Positions 1 through 8,453 of a DNA stretch of 64,000 bases are shown piece after piece. A program made the position numbers and the translations under genes. The stretch is from an uncultured Verrucomicrobia subdivision 3 bacterium. GTDB lineage: Bacteria > Verrucomicrobiota > Verrucomicrobiia > Limisphaerales > UBA11358. Location of the stretch: contig CAISYZ010000038.1 in NCBI GenBank assembly GCA_903889895.1, positions 1-64,000 of the forward strand, written 5' to 3'. The notes under the pieces were generated by a model. The model was not told where the DNA came from. It did not search any database and saw only the letters and a list, made by a program, of their open reading frames with translations. Positions within the stretch are counted from its first letter, which is position 1; the number at the start of each line of letters is the position of its first letter.

Positions 1-1380
1 GCCGGTGATCATGATCGTCTTGATGCCCATTTTGCGGAGCTGCGCAAAACGTTCCTTGATGCCGCCTTTGACGACATCCTTGAGATGAATCACGCCGAGA
101 ACTTTTTCGCGCGTGGCGACGACGAGCGGCGTGCCGCCGGAGCGGGAAATGTTTTCCACCGCGCGCTCCACCGGCGCGGGCATCGGCATGGAAACGAAAC
201 TGCGGATGGCGTCCGTCGCGCCTTTGCGATATTGCACACCATCCAAATCCACGCCGCTCATGCGCGTCTGCGCGGTGAAGGCGACGAAATTCGCGCCGTG
301 CATTTCGTGAATCTGCCGTTCGCGGATGCCAAATTTTTTCGCCAGCACCACGACGCTGCGGCCTTCCGGCGTTTCATCGGCGAGCGATGACAGTTGCGCG
401 GCGTTGGCGATTTCCTGCTCGGGCACGCCGGGCGCAGGAATAAATTCCGTCGCCTGCCGGTTCCCAAGTGTAATCGTGCCCGTCTTATCCAGCAGCAGCA
501 CGTCCACGTCGCCGGAAGCCTCGACGGCACGCCCGCTCATCGCGAGGACATTTCGTTGCAGCAAACGATCCATGCCGGCGATGCCGATGGCGCTCAACAA
601 ACCGCCGATGGTGGTTGGAATCAAGCACACGAGCAGCGCGACCAAAACCGGCACGGAAAAATTCGCGGCGGAATAAATGCCGAACGGCTTGAGCGTGACG
701 CACACGAGCAGGAAAATCACCGTGAGCGCTGAAAGCAGAATGGTCAACGCGATTTCGTTGGGCGTCTTCTGTCGTTGCGCGCCTTCGACGAGCGAGATCA
801 TGCGATCGAGAAAACCCTCGCCGGGATTGACGGAAATGCGGATTTTAAGTTCGTCGGACAAGACGCGTGTGCCGCCGGTGACCGCGCTGCGGTCGCCGCC
901 GCTTTCCCGGATGACCGGCGCGGATTCACCGGTGATGGCGGATTCGTCCACCGTCGCTGCGCCTTCAATCACGTCGCCGTCGGCGGGAATCATCTCACCG
1001 GCCCGCACGATTACGATGTCGTCCTTGCGCAACTCAGTGGCGCTGATTTCCTCGATGCCGTTTTTACCAAGCCGGCGAGTCTTGGTCAGCACGCGGGTTT
1101 TGCGCAACGCCTGCGCCTGCGCCTTGCCGCGACCTTCGGCCATCGCCTCGGCGAAATTGGCGAACAGCACGGTGAACCACAGCCACAGCGCGATTTGCGC
1201 GATGAAGCCGCGATCCGCCGTGGCGGTGAAAATATCCACCGTCGTCACCGCCGCGCCCACCATCGTGACGAACATGACCGGATTCTTGATCATCAGGCGC
1301 GGGTCGAGTTTCTTGAACGAATCCACGACCGCCGGCCCGGCGATGTTCCAGTCGAAAAGCGAAGGAGTTTTGTGAGTCAT
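1..1380 (-). CDS. kdpB: Potassium-transporting ATPase subunit B (KdpB), 3' part outside the window
   Basis: This is the catalytic P-type ATPase subunit of the high-affinity K+ pump KdpFABC in the inner membrane. Reading back from the ATG at 1380 gives 460 open codons that run off the left edge; the usual family length is about 680. Visible are the actuator motif TGES (about residues 150-153), the phosphorylation loop [11 protein letters not shown] with Asp298, and the membrane segment containing [14 protein letters not shown]. It follows kdpA on the same strand by a 43-nt gap, so it is the third subunit gene of a kdpFAB(C) operon; kdpC would lie beyond the left edge. There is no clear Shine-Dalgarno before the start. 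Identification is firm; only the N-terminal two thirds can be inspected. Confidence 0.97.
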   Translation of the reverse strand, partial: MTHKTPSLFDWNIAGPAVVDSFKKLDPRLMIKNPVMFVTMVGAAVTTVDIFTATADRGFIAQIALWLWFTVLFANFAEAMAEGRGKAQAQALRKTRVLTKTRRLGKNGIEEISATELRKDDIVIVRAGEMIPADGDVIEGAATVDESAITGESAPVIRESGGDRSAVTGGTRVLSDELKIRISVNPGEGFLDRMISLVEGAQRQKTPNEIALTILLSALTVIFLLVCVTLKPFGIYSAANFSVPVLVALLVCLIPTTIGGLLSAIGIAGMDRLLQRNVLAMSGRAVEASGDVDVLLLDKTGTITLGNRQATEFIPAPGVPEQEIANAAQLSSLADETPEGRSVVVLAKKFGIRERQIHEMHGANFVAFTAQTRMSGVDLDGVQYRKGATDAIRSFVSMPMPAPVERAVENISRSGGTPLVVATREKVLGVIHLKDVVKGGIKERFAQLRKMGIKTIMITG

Positions 1381-1383
1381 ACA

Positions 1384-1412
1384 ATTTACGATTTACGAAT
1401 GACGATTTACGA
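1384..1412. repeat. Short direct repeats between kdpA and kdpB
   Basis: The octamer atttacga occurs three times, at 1384-1391, 1391-1398 and 1405-1412, filling most of the 43-nt gap between the kdpA stop and the kdpB start. It occupies the place where a ribosome binding site would be expected. No function is assigned. Confidence 0.6.
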
Positions 1413-1423
1413 TGGTCATCTGG

Positions 1424-3340
1424 CTAAAACAATTTTCCCTGGAGCATCAGGAAGTGCTCGACAATCGGGCCGAGCGCGAGGCAGGGCAGGAAATTTAGCG
1501 CACCGACGAGTAACACTGTTCCCAGGAGCAACACTACAAATGTCCCGCCGGACACTGGAAACGTGCCGCCGCTGGCCGGGGAAATCTTCTTCGCCGCGAG
1601 TGCGCCAGCCAGCGCCATGATCGGCACGATCATCAGAAAACGCCCAAACAGCATGGCGATTCCCAGCGTCGTGTTATACCATGGCGTGTTGGCATTCAAG
1701 CCGGCAAACGCGCTGCCGTTGTTGCCGACGCAGGACGAATAGGCGTAGAGAATTTCGCTCAAGCCGTGCGGCCCGTTGTTGTTCAAGCCGGCCAATCCCC
1801 ACTGGCTCACGGACGCCCAGGCCGCGAAGCCGAGAATCGTCAGGCAGAGAATCAGCAGCGAGAGCATCGCCATCTTGACCTCGAACGATTGGATTTTTTT
1901 GCCGAGATATTCGGGCGTGCGCCCGACCATCAACCCGGCGATGAACACGGCCAGCACGACGAATACGAGCATCCCGTAAAGTCCCGCGCCAACGCCGCCG
2001 ATGATGATTTCGCCAAGCTGGATGTTGAAGAGCGGCACGAAACCGCCGAGCGGAGTGAAGGAATCGTGCATCGAGTTCACCGCGCCGCAGGACGCGTCGG
2101 TGGTGACGGTGGCGAACAATGCGGAATTGAAAATGCCGAAACGCACTTCCTTGCCTTCCATGTTGCCATCGGCGGCGGCGATGCCGAGTTGCTGATGAAT
2201 CGGATTGCCTTTGGATTCCGCCCACCAGCACAGCAGTGCGCCACCGAGAAAAAGAATCATCATCGCAGTCCAGATGGACCAACCGTGGGCTTGATTTTTC
2301 GTCATGCGACCGAGGTAATACGTCAGCCCGCTGCCGATAGCGAAGATGGAGAGCATTTGGAGGAAATTGGAAAGCGGCGTGGGGTTTTCAAACGGATGCG
2401 CGGCATTGGCGTTGGCATAACCGCCGCCGTTGGTGCCGAGCATTTTGATGGCGATCTGCGAGGCAACCGGTCCTTGCACGATGACTTGCTCGTCCACTTT
2501 TTGATCCACCATGACGGCCACATTGGTCATGACCGGCTGGCCTTTCGCATCGAGCTGCGGCACTTCCATCATCACCGTCACGCCGTTGGTCAGTAGCGGT
2601 TGACCTTTTTCATCCAGCTTGGGCGCTTGCACCATGACTACCATGTTTGTGGTGACGGGCTGGCCTTTATCATCGGTTTTCTGAACCTGAATGGTGTAAG
2701 ATTCGACGAGCTTCGCCTTGGTGTAAGGATTGAAATTTTGAATGATGCCTTGCGACACGAGAAACACTGCGAGCACGACGCAAATCGGCAGCAATAAATA
2801 ATAAGTCGTGCGGACGAGGTCCACCCAGAAATTACCGAGTGTCGCCACCGAATGCCGCGCGATGCCGCGCACCAGCGCCGCCGCAAGCGCGATGCCGGTG
2901 GCCGCCGAACCGAAATTGTGGATGACCAGCGCCACCATCTGCGAGAGATAGGACATCGTGGCTTCGCCGGTGTAGCTCTGCCAGTTGGTGTTGGTGGTGA
3001 AGCTGACGGCGGTGTTGAACGCCAGGTCTGGCGACAACGCGCCAAAGCCCTGTGGATTGAGCGGCAGATGGTTTTGCAGCCGTAAAATCGCGTAAGTGAA
3101 AATACAAGTCACCGCGCTGAACAGCAGCATGGCGATGGTGTATTGTTTCCAATCCTGCTCGCGCCCGACATCCACGCCCATGAGGCGGTAGGTGATTTTT
3201 TCCAAAGGTTTTAAAAGCGGATCGAACCAAGTTTTGCCTTTCGCATCCAAAACTTCGCCGAGGTACAAGCCTATAGGCTTGGTGATGAGGGCGAGGGCGG
3301 CCACGAACAAGCCGAGTTGCAACCAGTCAATCGAGCGCAT
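1424..3340 (-). CDS. kdpA: Potassium-transporting ATPase subunit A (KdpA) with a repeat insertion
   Basis: KdpA is the K+-selective, channel-like subunit of the Kdp pump. The four pore-loop signatures are present: TNTNWQSY (about residue 117), GTNGGGYANANAAHPFENPT (about 302), ASCGAVNSMHDSFTPLGG, and GNNGSAFAGLNANTPW. The protein has 638 residues against 557 in E. coli. Most of the excess is one block at residues 221-280 (2501-2680) built of three imperfect units of about 20 residues sharing the core KGQPxxTN. The block sits between a membrane helix and the segment QGPVASQIAIKMLGTNGG, on the side that leads into the second pore loop. All core motifs are intact, so the gene looks functional. 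It is preceded by kdpF with a 9-nt gap and followed by kdpB. Confidence 0.97.
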   Translation of the reverse strand: MRSIDWLQLGLFVAALALITKPIGLYLGEVLDAKGKTWFDPLLKPLEKITYRLMGVDVGREQDWKQYTIAMLLFSAVTCIFTYAILRLQNHLPLNPQGFGALSPDLAFNTAVSFTTNTNWQSYTGEATMSYLSQMVALVIHNFGSAATGIALAAALVRGIARHSVATLGNFWVDLVRTTYYLLLPICVVLAVFLVSQGIIQNFNPYTKAKLVESYTIQVQKTDDKGQPVTTNMVVMVQAPKLDEKGQPLLTNGVTVMMEVPQLDAKGQPVMTNVAVMVDQKVDEQVIVQGPVASQIAIKMLGTNGGGYANANAAHPFENPTPLSNFLQMLSIFAIGSGLTYYLGRMTKNQAHGWSIWTAMMILFLGGALLCWWAESKGNPIHQQLGIAAADGNMEGKEVRFGIFNSALFATVTTDASCGAVNSMHDSFTPLGGFVPLFNIQLGEIIIGGVGAGLYGMLVFVVLAVFIAGLMVGRTPEYLGKKIQSFEVKMAMLSLLILCLTILGFAAWASVSQWGLAGLNNNGPHGLSEILYAYSSCVGNNGSAFAGLNANTPWYNTTLGIAMLFGRFLMIVPIMALAGALAAKKISPASGGTFPVSGGTFVVLLLGTVLLVGALNFLPCLALGPIVEHFLMLQGKLF

Positions 3341-3349
3341 AATAGTTAT

Positions 3350-3433
3350 TTAAAATTTCTCAGGGCGAAGCATCGCCACGATGAGGTAGATGAACAGCAG
3401 CACCGAAATGCCGCCCACAAGGAAGTTTTCCAT
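3350..3433 (-). CDS. kdpF: KdpF, small Kdp subunit
   Basis: A 27-codon ORF, MENFLVGGISVLLFIYLIVA followed by MLRPEKF. One hydrophobic helix with the C-terminal RPEKF tail is the hallmark of KdpF, the small lipid-like stabiliser of the KdpFABC complex. It lies directly upstream of kdpA on the same strand. It begins 2 nt after the stop of another 27-codon membrane ORF, so the two are probably translationally coupled. Confidence 0.93.
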   Translation of the reverse strand: MENFLVGGISVLLFIYLIVAMLRPEKF

Positions 3434-3435
3434 AA

Positions 3436-3519
3436 TCAAAGTTTCCCGCAAAAGCAGACATAAAATCCGCAAGCCGCAAAGAAGGCCAAGACGATTCCGA
3501 TGTAAATGAGGTCAGTCAT
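3436..3519 (-). CDS. Small single-helix membrane ORF at the head of the kdp operon
   Basis: A 27-codon ORF starting MTDLIYIGIVLAFFAACGFY and ending VCFCGKL. It has one hydrophobic helix and a Cys-rich, basic C-terminal end. It is the same length as kdpF, precedes it by 2 nt and is in the same orientation. Tiny ORFs with a similar outline (hydrophobic helix then a short charged tail) precede kdpF in other bacteria as far as I recall, but I cannot check this. A role as an extra Kdp accessory peptide is inference from position. Confidence 0.65.
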   Translation of the reverse strand: MTDLIYIGIVLAFFAACGFYVCFCGKL

Positions 3520-3687
3520 AAATACATTGCTACTTTGACTCAACCAACGCGGGTGGCCTAATTAAAACCAGATGATAATGTATTAAAACGGCATAAAAGC
3601 GGGTGGCAACGCTTCATACCCGTCAAAAACTTTCGTCACATTTTGAGTAATGTTTTAGGCAGAGAAACGCTTGCCTGGGTAAACTGA

Positions 3688-5091
3688 TCAAATTTTATGG
3701 CTTTCCCGCCAAGTGAGCAGGAGCAGCCCGGCCAAGAGCAGGCCGGTCGCGCCTGCGCACAGCGGCGCGAGGTAGCGGTCGAGGGGCAGGGAGCCGGCGC
3801 GTGGCAGCAGGAGGGGCGCGGCGAAGATTTCGCCGTTGGCAAAAGCCTTGGTCTGGGCGATGACCTGGCCGCCGCCGGTGACGGCTTGCGAGATGCCGGA
3901 GCTGGCCACGCGGAAGATGGGCACGCCGTATTCCGCCGCGCGCACCGGGGCGACGCGTGCGTGGAGTTCGTGCTGGTGTCGGCCCCAGGATTCTACATCC
4001 ATGGTCGGGCAAATAATCAGTTGCGCGCCCTGCCGGATGAGTTCGTCGGTGACGCGGGTGTAGCTGAGGTCGTAGCAGACGCAGAGGCCGATTTTGCCCC
4101 ACGGAGAATTCCAGACCTGCTGGCTCGGCGCGGGCAAGCCATCGCGGAAGAATTGGATGGGCACGCACTTGGCCTGTTGGAAAATGATTTGGCCGTTGGT
4201 GCCGATGACGAAGGCGGTGTTGTAGTAATCGTTGGTGCCGACGGGGTCTTTGCCGCCGACGACGAGGTAGCGCGCGTGGTCGCGGCACCAGTTGGTCAAC
4301 GCGAGCGGCGGCGGTCCGTCGAGGGTGTATTCGCTGAGGACGAAAATCTGGGCGTTGGTGTTCTTGGCGAGGGCCTGGTTCAGGATTTGCGGCAGGATGC
4401 CGCCGGGCGGGAATTCGAGTTGGATGCCGACGAGGGAAAGTGGGGGAATACGTTTGTGTTTTGTATAAGCAGTGGCTGGAAGCAGCATTGCCCAAAGGAT
4501 TAAAACAATTATCAAAATAATAATCGCATCAATGGCTTTTCTGGAAAGAAAACGTCTATGACAAATTAAAGTGGCAATTAAAATTGCAATGAATCCAACG
4601 CCATACATTCCTAACAACCCGCTACCAATCGTTGATAGATACCCCACATTCAACCACGAGAATTTCAAGTAATAGAGTTCACTGCGGAAGTATTCGAGGC
4701 CGGTCCAGATGATGGGAATCAGCCACGCAGTCTTGACATTGCCCCAGAGCCGCGTGCAGCCGCAGACCAGCGCCGTGAACAGTCCCACCCAAAACGCCAG
4801 CACCAACCACAGCACCACGGCGGCGACGCTGAAGATGTGCCAGAAGAAAAACAGTTGCGGCGCGTAGCTGAGAAAACCCGTCGCCAGCCCGAAATAAAAC
4901 GCGCGGCGGGCATTCGGCTGGTCGGTCAGTCGGACGAGGCCGTGGGCATAGCCAAAGATCAGCAGTCCGGCGGCGGGATATTGGACGGATGTGTAGGCCG
5001 CGTGAAAACACGCCACGGCGAACGCGAGCCAGAACAGGGATGGCTTCCAGCCCAGCGGTTCCGCCGAAGGTTTGAGGAGCGTGGTCATCAT
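3688..5091 (-). CDS. Apolipoprotein N-acyltransferase-like (Lnt/nitrilase-fold) membrane protein
   Basis: The N-terminal half (to about residue 225) contains several hydrophobic helices. The C-terminal half is a carbon-nitrogen hydrolase domain, and a final helix (LLLAGLLLLTW) ends the chain. This is the order seen in Lnt, which adds the third acyl chain to lipoproteins in the inner membrane. A likely catalytic triad is visible: Glu in LSEYTLDG, Lys in QQAKCVPIQFF, and Cys in GLCVCYDLSY. The frame is open up to an ATG at 5163, but that codon lies inside a perfect inverted repeat. I prefer the ATG pair at 5091/5088, giving about 467 residues. The sequence departs from textbook Lnt near the Lys and Cys motifs, so another acyltransferase or amidase function is possible. 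It is divergent from the DJ-1/PfpI gene. Confidence 0.75.
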   Translation of the reverse strand: MMTTLLKPSAEPLGWKPSLFWLAFAVACFHAAYTSVQYPAAGLLIFGYAHGLVRLTDQPNARRAFYFGLATGFLSYAPQLFFFWHIFSVAAVVLWLVLAFWVGLFTALVCGCTRLWGNVKTAWLIPIIWTGLEYFRSELYYLKFSWLNVGYLSTIGSGLLGMYGVGFIAILIATLICHRRFLSRKAIDAIIILIIVLILWAMLLPATAYTKHKRIPPLSLVGIQLEFPPGGILPQILNQALAKNTNAQIFVLSEYTLDGPPPLALTNWCRDHARYLVVGGKDPVGTNDYYNTAFVIGTNGQIIFQQAKCVPIQFFRDGLPAPSQQVWNSPWGKIGLCVCYDLSYTRVTDELIRQGAQLIICPTMDVESWGRHQHELHARVAPVRAAEYGVPIFRVASSGISQAVTGGGQVIAQTKAFANGEIFAAPLLLPRAGSLPLDRYLAPLCAGATGLLLAGLLLLTWRESHKI

Positions 5092-5143
5092 CGCTTTTGA
5101 TGCGTTGATGGAAGCTAACCGAATTGCGGCCGGGGCGTGAATC

Positions 5144-5181
5144 AAAAAACATGTTGCCAACATCGGCCAAAACGATGTTGG
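5144..5181 (-). promoter_or_regulatory. Hairpin plus T-tract in the leader of the Lnt-like gene
   Basis: ccaacatcg (5157-5165) and cgatgttgg (5173-5181) form a perfect 9-bp inverted repeat with a 7-nt loop. Read on the minus strand, the hairpin is followed 7 nt later by six T (5149-5144), then by the preferred start about 50 nt downstream. This has the outline of an intrinsic terminator or attenuator in the 5' leader. It could instead be an operator in the divergent promoter region shared with the gene at 5330. Confidence 0.55.
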
Positions 5182-5329
5182 TCAAATTAAATTTATGGCG
5201 CGCTGGCCGCGAAGTGGGCGAAGGAAATTTGCGCTGAATATATAATCGATTTCACCTTCGTATCCTACACGGCCAGTGCGCGATAATTGCAGGCTTGTCT
5301 GGCGGCCGGTTTTCGCGAATAACTGGGCG

Positions 5330-5848
5330 ATGCAAAATCAAACCGTGCTGGCATTCCTCGACGACGTTTATGAAGACCTGGAGCTGTGGTATCCCAAGCT
5401 GCGGCTGGAGGAGGCGGGTTACGCGCTGAAATGCGCCGCGCCGGAGCTCAAGATCTACGCCGGTAAGCACGGTTATCCCGCCGCTTCGGACTTGCTCCTG
5501 AAGGATGCGCGCAGCGAAGACTTCTGCGGACTGCTGGTGCCCGGCGGTTTCATGCCGGACAAGTTGCGCCGCGACGCGAAGGTGCTGGCGCTCACGCGGG
5601 AGTTCTTTGAGCAGGGCAAGCTGGTGGCGTTTATCTGTCACGGCGGCTGGATTCCGATTTCAGCGAAGATCATTAAAGGCAAACGAGTCACCGGTTCACT
5701 CGGCATCAAGGACGATCTGGAAAATGCTGGCGGCATTTGGGTGAATGATCCGGTGGTGGTAGACGGCAATCTGATTTCCAGCCGCACGCCGAAGGACTGC
5801 GCGCCGTTCGCGGCGGCGATGGTGAGGTTTCTGGCGGCAGGGAAATAG
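5330..5848 (+). CDS. DJ-1/PfpI family protein (class I glutamine amidotransferase-like)
   Basis: A 172-residue protein of the DJ-1/PfpI superfamily, cytoplasmic. The nucleophile elbow AFICHGGW places Cys103 next to His104, as in the PfpI and YhbO group. An acidic residue in the early segment YEDLELWYP matches the Glu that lowers the Cys pKa. Members act as glyoxalase III/deglycase or stress chaperones; which one cannot be told here. The frame is open upstream to 5276, but the start at 5330 (MQNQTVLAFLDDVYED) begins exactly at the first beta strand of the fold, so it is preferred. Confidence 0.85.
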   Translation: MQNQTVLAFLDDVYEDLELWYPKLRLEEAGYALKCAAPELKIYAGKHGYPAASDLLLKDARSEDFCGLLVPGGFMPDKLRRDAKVLALTREFFEQGKLVAFICHGGWIPISAKIIKGKRVTGSLGIKDDLENAGGIWVNDPVVVDGNLISSRTPKDCAPFAAAMVRFLAAGK

Positions 5849-5901
5849 CTGGAACTTTTTTGATGACAGGCGTAAAGGTTTTTTAATAGGCTGGATTAGC
5901 T

Positions 5902-6840
5902 ATGAAAAAATTCCTCCTTCCCCTCCTGTTTGTCACCGCCCTGACTTTGTCGGCCGCCGACCTTGCCGGTAGCAAGGACAATCCGTTCGTGAGCCGGTTT
6001 GAAGGCTCGGTCATCGTCCGCTACAAGGCGGCGAACTACGATACGTTGGGTTTCCGAGGCATGGACAAGGAGAAGAAGGAGCTGGCCGCGCCCGTGAGTG
6101 TTGAGGGCAAAATGGTCCGCGTCGGCTACGATATTCCCGGCGGGCAAGCCAGTTCGCTGGAGGTTTGCCGGAATTACGAAAACGCTCTGAAGGAAAATGG
6201 ATTCGAAATCCTGGCATCACTTCAGGTTGACTCCCGCTCGGCGGGCGACTTCACCTGCCAGCGGAATTTTCCGGGAATCAGTCCCTACAACAGCCAGAAT
6301 GATTATTACGTCTATGCCACCAAGAACGATCCCGCCGGCAAAGTGCATCTCTCCGTTTTCGTCGCGGAAATGGGCGGGGATGAAGGCGACTTCAAGAAAG
6401 GTGACACCGCCGTTTTCGTGGATTCCATCCAGCAAAAGGCCGTGGGCAACAAAATGGTGGACGGCACCGCCGGCGACATGGCCAAACAGCTTGCCGCCAG
6501 CGGCGCGGTGCGGCTCTACGGCATCTACTTTGATAACGACCTGGCCGACCTCAAGCCGCAGAGCAAGCCGACGCTGGACGAGGTGGGCAAGCTGATGGCC
6601 GGCGATGCGGCGTTGAAATTCAAGGTTGTCGGGCACACGGACAGCCTGGGCACGGCGGAGCACAACCTGGATCTCTCCACGCGCCGCGCGCAGGCGGTGG
6701 CCGGCGCGCTGGTTCACGATTACAATATTGCGGCGGAACGGCTGACGCCCATCGGCGCGGGGGCCACGCAGCCGGTGGCTTCCAATGACACCGAGGAAGG
6801 CCGGGCGAAAAACCGGCGGGTGGAATTGGTGAAGATTTGA
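5902..6840 (+). CDS. OmpA C-terminal domain protein (peptidoglycan-associated envelope protein)
   Basis: 312 residues starting with a Sec signal peptide (MKKFLLPLLFVTALTLSAAD). Residues about 20-190 form a domain beginning LAGSKDNPFVSRFEGSVIV; it resembles the DUF4892 type often fused to OmpA domains, which is a tentative match. The last 110 residues are an OmpA-like peptidoglycan-binding domain, seen in YGIYFDNDLADLKPQSKPTL, VVGHTDSLG, LSTRRAQAVA and EGRAKNRRVEL. The protein is therefore likely periplasmic or outer-membrane and attached non-covalently to murein. It begins 53 nt after the DJ-1 gene and could be co-transcribed. Confidence 0.85.
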   Translation: MKKFLLPLLFVTALTLSAADLAGSKDNPFVSRFEGSVIVRYKAANYDTLGFRGMDKEKKELAAPVSVEGKMVRVGYDIPGGQASSLEVCRNYENALKENGFEILASLQVDSRSAGDFTCQRNFPGISPYNSQNDYYVYATKNDPAGKVHLSVFVAEMGGDEGDFKKGDTAVFVDSIQQKAVGNKMVDGTAGDMAKQLAASGAVRLYGIYFDNDLADLKPQSKPTLDEVGKLMAGDAALKFKVVGHTDSLGTAEHNLDLSTRRAQAVAGALVHDYNIAAERLTPIGAGATQPVASNDTEEGRAKNRRVELVKI

Positions 6841-6954
6841 GTTTAATGCTCCGAACAAAATCTAAATCAAAAAAATAAACCAAGTGAAGAGAAAATTATG
6901 AAAAAGCACAAATGCGGCATCGCCAATTATTATTTTGGGAGCATGGCATCATGA

Positions 6955-7353
6955 AAAGAGTTTGCAGTCCCAATTACTATTGCTGATTACATATCTTTTG
7001 ACGCGCAGGTTAGAGCCTATTTTGAACAGTGTCGCCAATCGGGAGAATCGACTGCGAAAGCTGCAACAGAGGGCAATTGTCCCGATGAATGTAAGTATAA
7101 GCATAGTTATATGGCCGTCCTGCTCGATCAATTTGCGTGCAACGCGGAAGATAAATTTGTTGGTAAGAACAAAATTCAGGTCTGGAGGGTTCAAGTCGTT
7201 GTGAATTGGATTGCCCATGTCGTGTGTGATGAACATGCCCCGGACACCGGTCCTGATACTACGGTTTCTTATGGTAAACTTCTTGAGTGGATGCCTGAAG
7301 ACAAACGTATCCAAGCCATCGCAGATCAAAAGCGTCTTTACAACAATAAATAG
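6955..7353 (+). pseudogene. Open frame without a start codon (degraded or frameshifted gene)
   Basis: The frame ending at TAG 7351-7353 is open back to a TGA at 6952-6954, about 132 codons, with no ATG until 7111 and no GTG or TTG before it. The conceptual product has gene-like composition with four Cys in its first half (EQCRQSGESTAK, EGNCPDECKYKHSYM, QFACNAEDK) and ends EDKRIQAIADQKRLYNNK. A well-placed start with a purine-rich stretch exists at 6898 but reads only 18 codons (MKKHKCGIANYYFGSMAS) into the TGA in the same frame. A nonsense mutation or frameshift near 6950 would explain this. The DNA here is clearly richer in A+T than its neighbours. If translated at all, the ATG at 7111 would give 80 residues. 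The next gene starts 11 nt downstream. I do not recognise the family. Confidence 0.45.
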
Positions 7354-7364
7354 TCAAGGCTCTT

Positions 7365-8354
7365 ATGAAAAAGATAATCGCACTCGGGTTGCTCACCGTG
7401 GCCATTTCTGCAGTCGCCGCTGATGATGATTGTGGTTGCTGGATTAACGAAAAGACAGGAATCCAAGTCCCCAAAAATCAACTAGTCCCAAATGGAGTGA
7501 AGCTAGACATAGGCGACCCAAATCATGCGGAGATTCCGGCAGTAAAATCCGGTCATCCCGACATTATTCCAGACTTTCCTGGAGCAGATTATACTAGGTT
7601 GCCAAGCGGGCAATGGATCAATTCGAAAACAGGCGTGCCAGTCCCTTGCGCTGATCTAGTCCCAATAGGAGCGAAGCTAAACATAGGCGACCCAAATCAT
7701 GCGGAGGTTCCGGCGGTAAAATCCGGTCATCCCGACATTATTCCAGACTTTCCCGGAGCATCTTATGTCCGCGTTCCTTGTCCTGAAGAAAAACCATCCT
7801 CAACCCCCGGCGGCGTGAAAACCGCCGCCGCTCCCACTGCTCCTGCCAATGATCTTTTCCAGTTGAGCTTGGGCTACAATTTCATGCGCACGGATAAAGA
7901 GGACGTAAAAAATCTCCACGGCTTCCAGGTGGCCGGCTTTTACAACGTCAACTCATGGCTCGCGGTCGGCGGCGAGTTCAGCGGCCTGTTCGGCACCGAT
8001 ACCCGGCATTATTCCATGGTCAATGAGCATGTTTCGCTGGACCGGTATCTCTACATGTTCGGCCCGCAGGTCACCTTCCAGCCGATTCCGCAAGTGCCAC
8101 AAATCCAGCTTGTCGGCCATGTGCTCGCCGGCGGCGTGCATGATGAGAACGAGTTCCGTTATTCGGGCATGACCCACCGGTCTTCCGCCAACGCCTTTGC
8201 GCTGACGGTCGGCGGTGGCGTGGACGTGCAAGTGACCCGGCAAATCACCATCGGCCCGGTGTTTGATTACACGCCGACGGCCTTCCCCGCGTCCAACGGC
8301 CACAACTGGCAGAACAACTGGCGCGTCGGCGTGGTCGGAAAATTCAGTTTCTAA
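7365..8354 (+). CDS. Outer-membrane beta-barrel-like protein with a duplicated 58-residue N-terminal unit
   Basis: 329 residues with a signal peptide (MKKIIALGLLTVAISAVAAD). Residues 26-83 and 84-141 are two copies of one unit, starting at a Trp each time and sharing IGDPNHAE, PAVKSGHPDIIPDFPGA and WIN(E/S)KTG. A Pro/Ala linker (SSTPGGVKTAAAPTAPA) leads to about 165 residues of alternating amphipathic strands (LSLGYNFMRTD, WLAVGGEFSGLFG, QIQLVGHVLAGGV, ITIGPVFDYTP). The chain ends WRVGVVGKFSF with a terminal Phe, as in outer-membrane barrels recognised by Bam. The likely location is the outer membrane with the repeats periplasmic or exposed. No enzyme motif is seen and the function is unknown. 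Confidence 0.75.
   Translation: MKKIIALGLLTVAISAVAADDDCGCWINEKTGIQVPKNQLVPNGVKLDIGDPNHAEIPAVKSGHPDIIPDFPGADYTRLPSGQWINSKTGVPVPCADLVPIGAKLNIGDPNHAEVPAVKSGHPDIIPDFPGASYVRVPCPEEKPSSTPGGVKTAAAPTAPANDLFQLSLGYNFMRTDKEDVKNLHGFQVAGFYNVNSWLAVGGEFSGLFGTDTRHYSMVNEHVSLDRYLYMFGPQVTFQPIPQVPQIQLVGHVLAGGVHDENEFRYSGMTHRSSANAFALTVGGGVDVQVTRQITIGPVFDYTPTAFPASNGHNWQNNWRVGVVGKFSF
7440..7787 (+). repeat. Tandem duplication of a 174-bp coding unit
   Basis: Two copies, 7440-7613 and 7614-7787, have a period of exactly 174 bp (58 codons). The central stretch encoding IGDPNHAE to DFPGA differs by only a few bases between copies, including synonymous changes. The first third is more diverged. This suggests a fairly recent in-frame duplication or homogenisation. 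Confidence 0.85.
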
Positions 8355-8453
8355 ACCCGAAAGCCATCGCCATTGAATCCGCTGGGCGTGCGACAAATCG
8401 GCCAGCGGGATTCTTGGTTGAAATAGGTGTGGTGTCCGGCTAAACTTTCCGCC

